A stretch of DNA of 64,000 nucleotides, taken from assembly GCA_963845445.1 (NCBI GenBank), contig CAWJSE010000002.1:1302001-1366000 (forward strand), written 5' to 3'. A program made the position numbers and the translations under genes. This stretch comes from JABDBL01 sp963845445 (GTDB taxonomy: Bacteria; Cyanobacteriota; Vampirovibrionia; Obscuribacterales; Obscuribacteraceae). Below are positions 36,221 through 45,680 of the stretch, in pieces. Position 1 is the stretch's first letter. Each line of letters begins with the position of its first letter. Below the pieces are notes generated by a model that was given only the letters and a program-made list of their open reading frames with translations, was not told the DNA's origin and did not search any database.

Positions 36221-37465
36221 TCAATGGATATCCTTCATAGCGTGTAGACTCTTGAATAAAACAACCACCACAAAGTAGATAATAAAAAGCAAGGTCAACC
36301 AGAAACGGTTCTGAACATTACGTGTTGGTTGATTTAGACTCATTCCTGTTGAGGTGTTGACCGAGTTAAAAAACGATTGCTGATCTTTTATAACAGCCTG
36401 CGTTAGCAAAGTTGGCGACAATGGTTTTATATCGTTAGATTTTTTTACTGCTGTTCCAATTGCCATCAGCTCAATTATGCCACCGCCTAGGTCGCTTATA
36501 TAAGTTTTTATACCTACTACATCGTCGGCACCACATTCAGCAGCTTGCTGTGAAACTTTCTGCAAAGCATTTTCTCTGGCTTCATAAATTAAAGTAGTAA
36601 GTTCGCTAATTTCCCCCCGAACAAGCCCTTTAAGTGCCGCAGAAATACCCCCAATGACGCCCAACGAGTAAACAGAAACACCAAGCATCAGTTTGACTGG
36701 GCTATAACCCATATTAAAGATATTCCACATTTCTAAATTTGTTAGATCACTACTTATCGGTTCATCTAAATAATGTCCAGACAAGGATGGATGCCTAGAT
36801 GCTGTACCTATCATCAGCATTTCTTGAATAGCACCAAGAGGAGAAGTTGAAGTTTGAATACCAACGACAGCATTAGCTCCCGCGACTCGCGCTTCATCTA
36901 CAATACGTTCCAAAGCCAAATGACGTGTCTTATGAAAGATGTCAGAAAATTCTTTCACCTCACCGCGACCAAGGCTGCGCAAAGATCCCAAAATGCCACC
37001 ACCAACACCAATTGAATAAGCCACATTACCAAAAACGAACTTAAGAGGTTGAAACCCGCAATCTAATTGGCAAAATAAGGCTTGTCCATCTGCTGAAGCC
37101 GAAAAAATCTGTTGTTCTTCAGGCTCTGCCGAAAATCCGTTTGTTCTATGTACAGTTGAGCCAATTGACAAAAACTCAACATTCGTGCCGTGGAAAACCA
37201 GATCGCTAGAAATACCGGTGACACCAGCACCGCCATGGGTTTCCACCTCTCTCATCATCCGTTCATAAGACTGCAGGCGCCCATCATGAATGACTTTAGT
37301 AACAGCAGTGACTTCTCCACCTACCAAAGTATTCAAACCCGAACCTATACTGCCTAAAAAACCAAGAGCAAATACACTATTGCCTATTACAATATTGCCC
37401 GCATCAAAGCCTATTTGCTTAAGGCAATACATTTCATTGCCGGAAAGTCCGGTCAAAATAGCCAT
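36221..37465 (-). CDS. Triple YbjQ/DUF74-like domain protein with C-terminal membrane anchor
   Basis: 414 residues. Three related domains in tandem: about 15-105 (VIGNSVFALGFLGSIGSGLNTLVGGEVTAVTKVIHD), 135-220 (VFGNVAYSIGVGGGILGSLRSLGRGEVKEF) and 245-335 (MLGVSVYSLGVIGGISAALKGLVRGEISELTTLIYEARENAL). Each has the GxxxxxxxxRGE-then-long-helix pattern of the pentameric YbjQ family. A TM helix near the C-terminus (FWLTLLFIIYFVVVVLF) anchors it. Heavy-metal binding has been suggested for the family, but no Cys/His cluster is seen here. It follows pyrG by 6 bases and probably shares its transcript. Confidence 0.77.
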   Translation of the reverse strand: MAILTGLSGNEMYCLKQIGFDAGNIVIGNSVFALGFLGSIGSGLNTLVGGEVTAVTKVIHDGRLQSYERMMREVETHGGAGVTGISSDLVFHGTNVEFLSIGSTVHRTNGFSAEPEEQQIFSASADGQALFCQLDCGFQPLKFVFGNVAYSIGVGGGILGSLRSLGRGEVKEFSDIFHKTRHLALERIVDEARVAGANAVVGIQTSTSPLGAIQEMLMIGTASRHPSLSGHYLDEPISSDLTNLEMWNIFNMGYSPVKLMLGVSVYSLGVIGGISAALKGLVRGEISELTTLIYEARENALQKVSQQAAECGADDVVGIKTYISDLGGGIIELMAIGTAVKKSNDIKPLSPTLLTQAVIKDQQSFFNSVNTSTGMSLNQPTRNVQNRFWLTLLFIIYFVVVVLFKSLHAMKDIH

Positions 37466-37471
37466 TTATTC

Positions 37472-39172
37472 CTAGACCCGTTTTGATAGATTAGTTGGTG
37501 TAGAAATATTATCCTTGGCTGTCTTATCTAATTCTTTTGTTTTGCCTTCCCGCCCGGATAAAATCGCTTGCACCAAACCAACAAACAAAGGATGGGCATT
37601 ATCAGGTCTAGATTTTAATTCAGGATGGAACTGGCAACCTACAAAATATGGATGGTTTTTTAACTCAATCATTTCTACTAAAGTACCATCTGGCGACAAA
37701 CCACACATAACCATACCAGCATCAACTAAAGCTTGTCTAAACTTATTATTGACTTCGTAACGATGTCGATGTCTTTCCCAAATTTCGGTTTGACCATAAG
37801 TAGCTGCAACTGTTGTATTTGGCTCTATTCGGCAGGGATAGCGCCCTAAACGCATAGTGCCACCCTTCATTACAATATTATGCTGATCTAGCATTAGGTC
37901 AATTACTGGAAATTTTGTATTTGGATTGAACTCTGTCGAATTAGCATCAGGCATATTTGCCACATTACGCGAATATTCAATTACCGCCGTTTGCATACCC
38001 AAACACAAACCCAAGTAAGGAATTTTATTGAGCCGAGCGTATTTAATGGCTTCTATTTTGCCTTCTATCCCTCTATCACCAAAGCCACCGGGAACAATTA
38101 TGGCTTCCACTCCTTGCAAATATTCTTCAGCACCACTTTTTTCAATATCTTCAGATAATACCCATTTGATATTAACCGAAGCTCCTAACTTGGCGCCTGC
38201 ATGTTTTAAGGACTCAACCACAGAAATATAGGCATCTGAAAGCATGACATATTTGCCTACTATAGCCACGGTAACGTTCGAAGTTGGCCGCTTTATATGC
38301 TCAACCAATTCTTTCCATTCTTTCAGATCCGGAGTAGCATTCGGCAAATGCAGCCTTTCTAACACTCGATCTGCTAATCCTTCTTGCTCAAGAAATAAAG
38401 GTACTTCATAAATATGCTGAACGTCCTTACATTGAATAACAGCATTCACATCTACATCGGTGAACAATGAGAGCTTCTCACGAATTGCTTTATTTAGGGT
38501 TCTTTCGGTGCGACAGACAATTATATCTGGCTGAATACCTCTGCTGCGAAGCATATCTACACTATGTTGAGTAGGTTTGGTTTTCAATTCATTAGTGGCA
38601 CGCAAATTCGGCACAATTGTGGCATGAATATAGCAAACATGATCCCTGCCAACTTCTTTACGCATTTGGCGAATAGCCTCTAAGAATATGAGACTTTCGA
38701 TGTCACCAACTGTGCCACCAACCTCGATAATTACGATATCCGCTGCTGATTGCGCAGCTGCTTGCAAAATAAAGTTCTTAATTTCGTTAGTGACATGGGG
38801 AATCATTTGCACCGTGCCGCCAAGATAGTCGCCCCGACGCTCTTTTTCCAACACACTGGTATAAATCCAACCAGCCGTGACATTATTCATACGACTGAGG
38901 TCTACATTGATAAATCTTTCGTAATGCCCAAGATCTAAATCTGTTTCAGCTCCATCTTCAGTCACAAATACTTCACCATGCTGATAGGGGCTCATTGTGC
39001 CTGGATCAACATTTAAGTATGGATCTAGCTTAACAATAGTAGTACTGATACCACGAGCCCTTAAAAGTCTGCCTAAAGAAGCAGCAATAATTCCTTTGCC
39101 CAAGGAGGAAACTACTCCCCCCGTTATAAATACATATCGGGTACCAGGAGCTACATTTCCCAAAGTATTCAT
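37472..39172 (-). CDS. pyrG: CTP synthase
   Basis: 566 residues. The N-terminal synthetase domain shows the P-loop (TGGVVSSLGKGI) and the HGEVFVTEDGAETDLDLGHYERF block. The C-terminal class I glutaminase has catalytic Cys in GLCLGMQ and the His/Glu of QFHPE. It makes CTP from UTP, ATP and glutamine in the cytoplasm. The C-terminal tail (GREGKTKELDKTAKDNISTP) is longer than usual. It starts 2 bases after the gatC stop, suggesting coupled translation. Confidence 0.97.
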   Translation of the reverse strand: MNTLGNVAPGTRYVFITGGVVSSLGKGIIAASLGRLLRARGISTTIVKLDPYLNVDPGTMSPYQHGEVFVTEDGAETDLDLGHYERFINVDLSRMNNVTAGWIYTSVLEKERRGDYLGGTVQMIPHVTNEIKNFILQAAAQSAADIVIIEVGGTVGDIESLIFLEAIRQMRKEVGRDHVCYIHATIVPNLRATNELKTKPTQHSVDMLRSRGIQPDIIVCRTERTLNKAIREKLSLFTDVDVNAVIQCKDVQHIYEVPLFLEQEGLADRVLERLHLPNATPDLKEWKELVEHIKRPTSNVTVAIVGKYVMLSDAYISVVESLKHAGAKLGASVNIKWVLSEDIEKSGAEEYLQGVEAIIVPGGFGDRGIEGKIEAIKYARLNKIPYLGLCLGMQTAVIEYSRNVANMPDANSTEFNPNTKFPVIDLMLDQHNIVMKGGTMRLGRYPCRIEPNTTVAATYGQTEIWERHRHRYEVNNKFRQALVDAGMVMCGLSPDGTLVEMIELKNHPYFVGCQFHPELKSRPDNAHPLFVGLVQAILSGREGKTKELDKTAKDNISTPTNLSKRV

Positions 39173-39174
39173 GG

Positions 39175-39459
39175 TTAGTCCCCTATTTTAGGTACACGGA
39201 AAAAACCACGCTCAGCCTCAGGGGCGCCCTTACAGATAAGTTCTTGACCGGGAGTCGGTATGACTTCATCTTCTCTCATCACATTGCTAATTTCTAAGGC
39301 ATGCGACATTGTCTCCACTCCGGTTGTATCAACAGCCTTTAAGGCATCAACATGATCCAAAATTTTTCCCAATTGCTCAGTATACATCAGCTCTTCCTGA
39401 GCAGATAATTGCAATCTGGCAAGCTTAGCTATGTGTCGCACCGTTTCTTTAGTGATCAT
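39175..39459 (-). CDS. gatC: Glutamyl-tRNA(Gln) amidotransferase subunit C
   Basis: 94 residues. The usual pattern is complete: HIAKLARLQLSAQEELMYTEQLGKILDHVDALKAVDT...THALE-like MSHALEISNVMREDEV, then ERGFFRVPKIGD (the F-x-VPK end). GatC links GatA and GatB, which convert Glu-tRNA(Gln) to Gln-tRNA(Gln) in bacteria that lack glutaminyl-tRNA synthetase. gatA and gatB are not in this window. It is in an operon with pyrG. Confidence 0.95.
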   Translation of the reverse strand: MITKETVRHIAKLARLQLSAQEELMYTEQLGKILDHVDALKAVDTTGVETMSHALEISNVMREDEVIPTPGQELICKGAPEAERGFFRVPKIGD

Positions 39460-39600
39460 TCTTATAACTCTTTAAAAGACTGTTTTAGCACAAGACACTT
39501 TAGAATGAATAATCCTTAATAATGTAGATTATATGATTTATCGCCAAGAGCTAATAACTATTACTAATAAGATAGCAATTTCCAGGCGTGAGAGCAATTA

Positions 39601-40593
39601 CTACTTATTCATTTGCACCGCTGGATAACAAAAATCAAGTATCACTTTTATCGATGCGGCAACCGGAATGGCTATAAGCATGCCCAAACCTCCTCCAATA
39701 ATCTCCCCGCATAAAACAGCAAAAATGACTGCCAATGGATGCAATTCCACATAATGTCCCATTACCCGCGGAATAATGATGTAATCTTCCGCCTGTCTTG
39801 CCACTGTATAGCAAAGAATTATAAAAATAGCCGAATCCACTCCAATTTGGGCTATGCCAACCACAGTAGCTATGGTTGTGGCAAGTATTGGACCCAAAAC
39901 CGGTATTATTTCTAAGAAACCGCTCAAAATTGCGATTACCAGAGCATATCTGAGCTGAAAAATAAAGTGCAGGATGACATAAGCCACTCCAAACATCAGT
40001 AAAATCAAAATCGCCTGCCCCTTCAAATACTTACTTAATATCGAATTCATCTGCAAAGACAAATCAATAACAGTTTGCCTTCTTTCTTCCGGAAAGAAGC
40101 GCAAGAAAAAATTGCCCACCTTTTGACTATCGGATATTAGATAGATTGAACTTACAACAGTAACCAGCATGGCTAGCATACCTTTTGACGCCAGTGTGCC
40201 TAAATGAAGTATTTCGCCCGGTGTGCCAAAATTTTGTTCTATATTGGAAAGAATTTCATTAGTCGACTGTTCAACATCTAATTTCCAATTGAAAGCCGTA
40301 GATATTTGACTAACCAAATTGGTAATGATCTCGCGACGCTGGGCTACAAGCGTAGTAAATTCATCTATTAGCTTAGCCCCAAATTTCCAGGACAAAAGCG
40401 CTATTATAGCTAGAAAGAGCAAATATATAATAGCCACAGCCAGCCGCTTATCTATGCGAGCGGAATTACTTAGTCTATTTACTAGAGGCAAAAGCAAATA
40501 AGCGATGATACCGCCCATGATGAAAGGTGGAAATATTTCGCGCACATAGTAGAGAAAGCATAATACAACAAAAAAGAGGAACCACTTCAACAT
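39601..40593 (-). CDS. AI-2E family transporter (PF01594-type)
   Basis: 330 residues with about eight hydrophobic helices: an N-terminal pair (WFLFFVVLCFLYYVREIFPPFIMGGIIAYLL), a long central amphipathic region, and C-terminal helices (GFLEIIPVLGPILATTIATVVGIAQIG, IFAVLCGEIIGGGLGMLIAIPVAASIKVI). GxLEIIPxxGP and the final GEIIGGxLG/IPxAA motifs are typical. The family includes AI-2 exporters and other permeases, so the substrate is unknown. It lies upstream of the gatC-pyrG group on the same strand but across a 140-base gap. Confidence 0.9.
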   Translation of the reverse strand: MLKWFLFFVVLCFLYYVREIFPPFIMGGIIAYLLLPLVNRLSNSARIDKRLAVAIIYLLFLAIIALLSWKFGAKLIDEFTTLVAQRREIITNLVSQISTAFNWKLDVEQSTNEILSNIEQNFGTPGEILHLGTLASKGMLAMLVTVVSSIYLISDSQKVGNFFLRFFPEERRQTVIDLSLQMNSILSKYLKGQAILILLMFGVAYVILHFIFQLRYALVIAILSGFLEIIPVLGPILATTIATVVGIAQIGVDSAIFIILCYTVARQAEDYIIIPRVMGHYVELHPLAVIFAVLCGEIIGGGLGMLIAIPVAASIKVILDFCYPAVQMNK

Positions 40594-40861
40594 TGAAAAT
40601 CCTACCTTTCTAACCAGTTCCTTAACATCTTACTGCCCAATGTTTTGCTGAGAGCATATTGACTACAACCTTAATCTGAAGTCTTTTTATTTCCAAAACA
40701 AAGATTTCCTGCTGGCAACAAGCTGTACTCGCTCGGCGCCTTAATTCCATATGAGCAGCTAGAAATTGAATTGATTAACAATCTTTCTTCGTTTATGACA
40801 GATTATTTTTAAGCTATGCTAGCATACATATTTATTACACTAAATTTAATATCTAACAAAC

Positions 40862-42283
40862 ATGTCAAATTCCTTTATCTCATCACTGATTCGACGCACG
40901 GCGGCGCAACCTGTAGCAATCGATCCAGTCTATCCAAGAAATTTGGGCTGGTTGATGCTAACAGCCCTGGGCATCGGTGCCACTATTGGTGCTGGCATTT
41001 TCGCCATGCCCGGTATAATCGCGCGCAAGGCAGGTCCAGCAGGGATTCTCTCTTTCTTAATAACTGGTCTTGTAATCTTGGCAGTAGCTATTTGCTATGA
41101 AAAATTTTCCCGCCTGGTGCCTCGCGGTGTTTCAGCCTATAGCTATGTTTACCATTCTATAGGAGAAGTTTTTGCCTGGATTGTCGCATTCGGACTTTTT
41201 CTTGAATATAGTTTCGGTTCCTCAGCAGTAGCCATCGCTTGGGCAGAATATTTAAAGAAAGCCCTGGGCTTTTCTCTGCCACAGTTTTGGTCCGGTCCCA
41301 GTAGCGTAAACGGAGAAATGCATTTTGGTATTAATATCATTGCTTTTGCGGTTATTGTCGCTGTAACCATAATTCTTATTTTGGGCGGATTAAACAAATC
41401 GGCCAAATTAAACTTTCTTCTAGTTTGCTTAAAACTGTCTCTGTTAGCCATTTTTTTAGTAGTAGGCTTGCGTCATATCGATACTTCTTTTTGGACACCA
41501 TTTTTTCCAACCGGCACTATAGGCGTATTACAAGGGGCGGCTATAGCGGTATTTCCCTACGTGGGATTCGATGCTCTTTATACATTCGCCCGAGAATCTA
41601 AAAGCCCTAAAGATACCACTTTGGCCACATATCTATGTGTAGGTGTAGTAGCTTTTTTATATGTCACCGTAATGGCGGTAGCTACCGGTTTGGCTCCCGC
41701 TTTTATCAATGGACAACCCAATGAAGCTTTCGCTGGCACCGAAGCAGCCGCACCATTGGCAGTATTGCTGAGCAGAGTAGGCGAAGGTTGGACTGCTAAG
41801 TTAATTGCTTTAGGAGCGGTGCTGGGAATATTCAACGTTCTTCTCGTTCTGTGTATGGGTGGTCCTCGCATATTCCTTAATATGTCCGAAGACGGTCTGT
41901 TACCGCCAATATTTCAAAAATCGAACAAAGGTAATCCTGTAGTAGGTCTTATAATAAATGGCATTGTAATGGGCATTACTGCTGCCCTTGTGCCATTCGG
42001 CGAGATAGCCGATATGATGGTCCTAGGCACTTTAATAGCCTTTATTTTTGTTTGTATAGGTGCGACTAGACTTAAGCTAGTTCATCCTGCTATCGCTGGG
42101 TTTGGCATTTTGGGTTGCACACTCTTAGCTTTCAATCTTAATCCGCTCGTATTGAAAGTCTATTCAGTTAGTTGCCCTATCGGTTTGCTTATTTATTTCT
42201 GGTATGGCTTTCGCAAAAGTAAACTTTCAATAAAAATCAGTCCAAATGGCAATATAACAACTAAAGAACCTGCCAATAGCTAG
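40862..42283 (+). CDS. APC-superfamily amino-acid permease (cationic amino-acid transporter-like)
   Basis: 473 residues, about 12-13 TM helices. The family start GIGATIGAGIFAMPGIIARKAGPAG is complete (helix 1 with G-IGAGIF), followed by RLVPRGVSAYSYVYHSIGE and GLFLEYSFGSSAVAIAWAEYLK. The later GFDALYTFARESKSP segment matches CAT/YfnA-like permeases. It probably imports or exchanges an amino acid at the inner membrane; the substrate is not predictable. No clear ribosome binding site lies before ATG 40862. It is convergent with the ArsR gene. Confidence 0.92.
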   Translation: MSNSFISSLIRRTAAQPVAIDPVYPRNLGWLMLTALGIGATIGAGIFAMPGIIARKAGPAGILSFLITGLVILAVAICYEKFSRLVPRGVSAYSYVYHSIGEVFAWIVAFGLFLEYSFGSSAVAIAWAEYLKKALGFSLPQFWSGPSSVNGEMHFGINIIAFAVIVAVTIILILGGLNKSAKLNFLLVCLKLSLLAIFLVVGLRHIDTSFWTPFFPTGTIGVLQGAAIAVFPYVGFDALYTFARESKSPKDTTLATYLCVGVVAFLYVTVMAVATGLAPAFINGQPNEAFAGTEAAAPLAVLLSRVGEGWTAKLIALGAVLGIFNVLLVLCMGGPRIFLNMSEDGLLPPIFQKSNKGNPVVGLIINGIVMGITAALVPFGEIADMMVLGTLIAFIFVCIGATRLKLVHPAIAGFGILGCTLLAFNLNPLVLKVYSVSCPIGLLIYFWYGFRKSKLSIKISPNGNITTKEPANS

Positions 42284-42339
42284 TGCCTAGAGTGCTACTT
42301 GTACCCATACTTTATCGACGAGCAAAATACCCGATAGTG

Positions 42340-42684
42340 TTAGGCTTGGCTATCAACTAAATTTACCTTTGAGTCAGATCTAAATGCTGTAATTAAGGCA
42401 TCCAATAGATGGGGAAATCTTTCTTCAATATCCTGCCGACGTAAGGAAGTATAATGTTCGCGGCCATCGACTCGAGTATAAATTAGCCCAGCATCACGCA
42501 AAACTTTGAAGTGATGGGTCATTGTAGATTTACCTTTACTAAAAGGTAGTTTAAAACCACCACAAGTTAACTCTTCCCCTTTAGCCAATTGTTCGATAAT
42601 GCTGAAACGCAATGGTTCACTCAAAGCGTACAAGATAGCCAAAAGAGAAATGTCTTCCTTAGATGGATGGTTAAGGTTTTTCAT
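42340..42684 (-). CDS. ArsR/SmtB-type winged-helix regulator
   Basis: 114 residues. The ArsR fold is visible: YALSEPLRFSIIEQLAKG, the recognition helix STMTHHFKVLRDAGLI, and the wing YTRVDGREHYTSLRR. No canonical metal-binding ELCVC motif; a single Cys (ELTCGGF) suggests it may not sense As or Cd. It probably regulates genes nearby or elsewhere; the target is unknown. It is convergent with the amino-acid permease (57 bases between stops). Confidence 0.85.
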   Translation of the reverse strand: MKNLNHPSKEDISLLAILYALSEPLRFSIIEQLAKGEELTCGGFKLPFSKGKSTMTHHFKVLRDAGLIYTRVDGREHYTSLRRQDIEERFPHLLDALITAFRSDSKVNLVDSQA

Positions 42685-42809
42685 GTCTATGCTCGATTAA
42701 TAAGCTACCGCGAAAAGTCATTTAATCATACACCAAATCTGGTCACAATAGCCAGCTATTTAGGCCAGAAATTTTAAAATGCTGTCTGCTCAAGGGTTTC
42801 GCGATTCTG

Positions 42810-45640
42810 CTATTTAACTTCCATCCAGTTAAGTGCGACCCCGACATCAACCCTTAACGGTACTTTTAACGGTTGATCAAGCAACATTACTCTTTCTGCC
42901 AGTTCTTTAACTTCTCCCCGTTCGGCTTGAGGGACTTCCAGAACCAGTTCGTCGTGAACCTGCAAAATAATCTTGGATTCTAGTTTCGCATTGCTAAGCT
43001 CATCTTCCAATCGAATCATCGCTAATTTCATCAAGTCTGCGGCACTACCTTGTAAAGGAGCATTACATGCGGCTCTTTCGTCAGCTCTTTTAAGCATTTC
43101 GTTTTTATCATTTAGAAATTTAAAATAACGTCTTCTGCCCCATAGAGTCTCTACAAAACCTCGCTTGCGGGCTAGCTCAATAGTGCTCTCCATAAAAGCT
43201 TTGACACTGGAATATCTTTTAAAGTATTTTTCGATAAAAGCACTTGCCTCTTTCATCGATACCCCGAGGGAAGCAGCCGTAGCAAAAGCTCCTTGCTGAT
43301 AAATCAAAGCAAAATTTAGGGTCTTACCTACTCGGCGCATCTCGCTTGAAACTTGTTCTATAGGAATATCGAATATCTCTCCTGCTGTGCGGGCATGAAT
43401 ATCTTGATCCCTTTGGAAAGCATCAATTAAGCGTTCATCACCAGACATATGAGCCAAAAGCCTTAATTCGATTTGAGAATAGTCTGCGGAGAGTAAATAC
43501 CAATTTTCCTTAGCTGGAATAAAAGCTCGTCGCATGCGGCGACCCAATTCAGTGCGGATTGGGATATTTTGCAAATTTGGATTAGAGCTTGAAAGTCTGC
43601 CGGTGCTAGTAGTCACTTGATTAAACTCGCCATGTAAGCGCTTATCTACATCAGAAACCATTTTAGGTAATGCATCTACATATGTAGACTTTAGCTTGAT
43701 CAACTGCCTATAATCCAGCAAGAGCGGAATAATTTGATGCTCCTGCTTGAGAGATTCCAGAACCGAAGCATCAGTAGAAAAACCTGTTTTCGTTTTTGCT
43801 TTAGTTTGTAGACCAAGCTCTTCAAATAGCACTTTTTGCAATTGTTGTGTGGAATTTATATTAAAAGTATGCCCCGCAAAATCAAATATTTGCCTCTCCA
43901 ATTTTGCTAATTCATCCCCAAGCTCAGTTGCAAATTTTCCTAAATATGGCAAATCCAGTGATATTCCGCGCTGTTCAATTTTTGCTAGCACCTTCGATAA
44001 TGGTAATTCCATTTTTTGCAAAAGAGACTTCTGTTCATCACTCATATTTAAAAGATAGTAGCGCCCTAATTCGAATAATAGATTGGCATCTTCGATGGCA
44101 TTTGCCATTGACTGTTCCGAATTTTCACCCACACCGCTTGTTGACTTGGGTTTTTTAACGCTTCCTTTTGAACAGGGCGTTCACAGACATATTTAAGTCT
44201 TCGCTCCGCTTGCTCGTGTAGACCGTGCTTGTCATCAGAAGAAATAATATAACTAGCTAACATCGGGTCAATTAAAACATTGTCCAATTGCATATTTTCC
44301 CTATCCAAAAATTTAAGCACATGTTTCAAGTTGTATATAATTTTCGCTGAACTCGATGCAGCCAGAATTCTATTTAAGCTGACATTTATCAGTTTTTTAT
44401 CCAATCCTGGTACGCCACCTAAGGCAAGGGCTGTTTGACAAATAGGGATATAAGCTGCTCCTTCTTCCCAAGCTATTGCATAGCCAAATATCTTTGGCTC
44501 TCCGTTTGCTACCGCTTCATTAGATAAAGGTTCCCATGGCGAGGCATTGATCCATAAACTAAACATAGGCTCATTTAGCAAACTCTCAATTAAGTTTTCT
44601 AATACCGCTTCTGAATCTACTATTTGTCCTTCTCGTCTCTTAATCTGAGTGTTGTTTCTCTCCGGATTTTCCACAATATCAACGACTAGTGCCTGCACGT
44701 TTTCTCCCTTGCCATTGTCTTTGGTTTGATCATGGGCAAGTTCTATTGAGAAGTTAGCTAGAATTTTGGGCAAACGAGCAGTCAAATTTTTAAATTCTAA
44801 ATCTAGGAAAAATTTGGCCAATGACTCCATATTTGGTGGCGTCAGATTGCAATGATCATAATCAAATTCAATTGGCACTTTAACATCAATTGTGGCTAGA
44901 TCCTTACTTTGGCGAGCTAGTTTCTCACCCTCAATGAGCTTCTTACTCAAGGCCGGTGATTTAATTTCATTTACATGCCTATATATCTCATCTAGATCGC
45001 CGTAGCTGGTAAGTAATTGCTGGGCAGTTTTCGGTCCGATTCCTCTGACACCCGGGATATTATCAGAAGTGTCTCCACAAAGTCCCTTGTAATCTGTAAT
45101 TTGTTCTGGCCAAACACCAAGTTTAGCAAATACTTCTTGCCTTCCATATTGCTGTAAGCCTCCTTTACCAGGCATCAACACTTGGATCTTTTGATCTGCT
45201 CCATCTATTAATTGGAAAGCATCTTGATCGCCAGTTAATATTAGAACTTTAAACCCTTTTCTTTCGGCATCTCTGGCGATAGTGCCGATTATGTCATCCG
45301 CTTCATAACCAGCTAATTCATAAACTGGCAGACCTAATCTCATCACTCCCTCTTTGATCAATGGCCATTGAAGTGATAAATCATCCGGCATTTCCGCTCG
45401 GTTTGCCTTGTAATCCTCAAATTCCAGATGCCTAAAAGTAGGAGCAGCCATATCGAAAGTTACCGCCAGCATACGCGGCTTATATTTCTCGATCAGCTCA
45501 AAGAGTGAATTAAAAAAACCGAGTATAGCCCAGGTTGGCGAACCCATTTTTGTTCTAAGCCCAGAAGTAAATAGAGCGAAGAAAGAGCGGAAAGCCAAAG
45601 AGCTGCCATCTATTAAAACCAGAGTATTATCTTCTTGCAT
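42810..45640 (-). CDS. polA: DNA polymerase I, one frameshift
   Basis: About 943 residues once repaired. N-terminal 5'-3' exonuclease (VLIDGSSLAFRSFFAL, YKANR, AGYEADDIIGTIA, TGDQDAFQL). The central 3'-5' exonuclease domain has lost its first acidic site (MFSLWINASPWEP lacks DxE), so proofreading is probably absent. The polymerase domain keeps motif A (DYSQIELRLLAHMSGD), motif B (RRVGKTLNFALIYQQG) and motif C (QVHDELVLEV). The frame breaks in the 6-T run at 44151-44156 (A run on the coding strand). One added A joins VQKEALKKPKSTSGVGENSE continuously. It repairs and matures Okazaki fragments. Confidence 0.9.
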
Positions 45641-45680
45641 TTCTTAAGTGTCTTTGACGCCACTAGTAAACGGATCAAAT

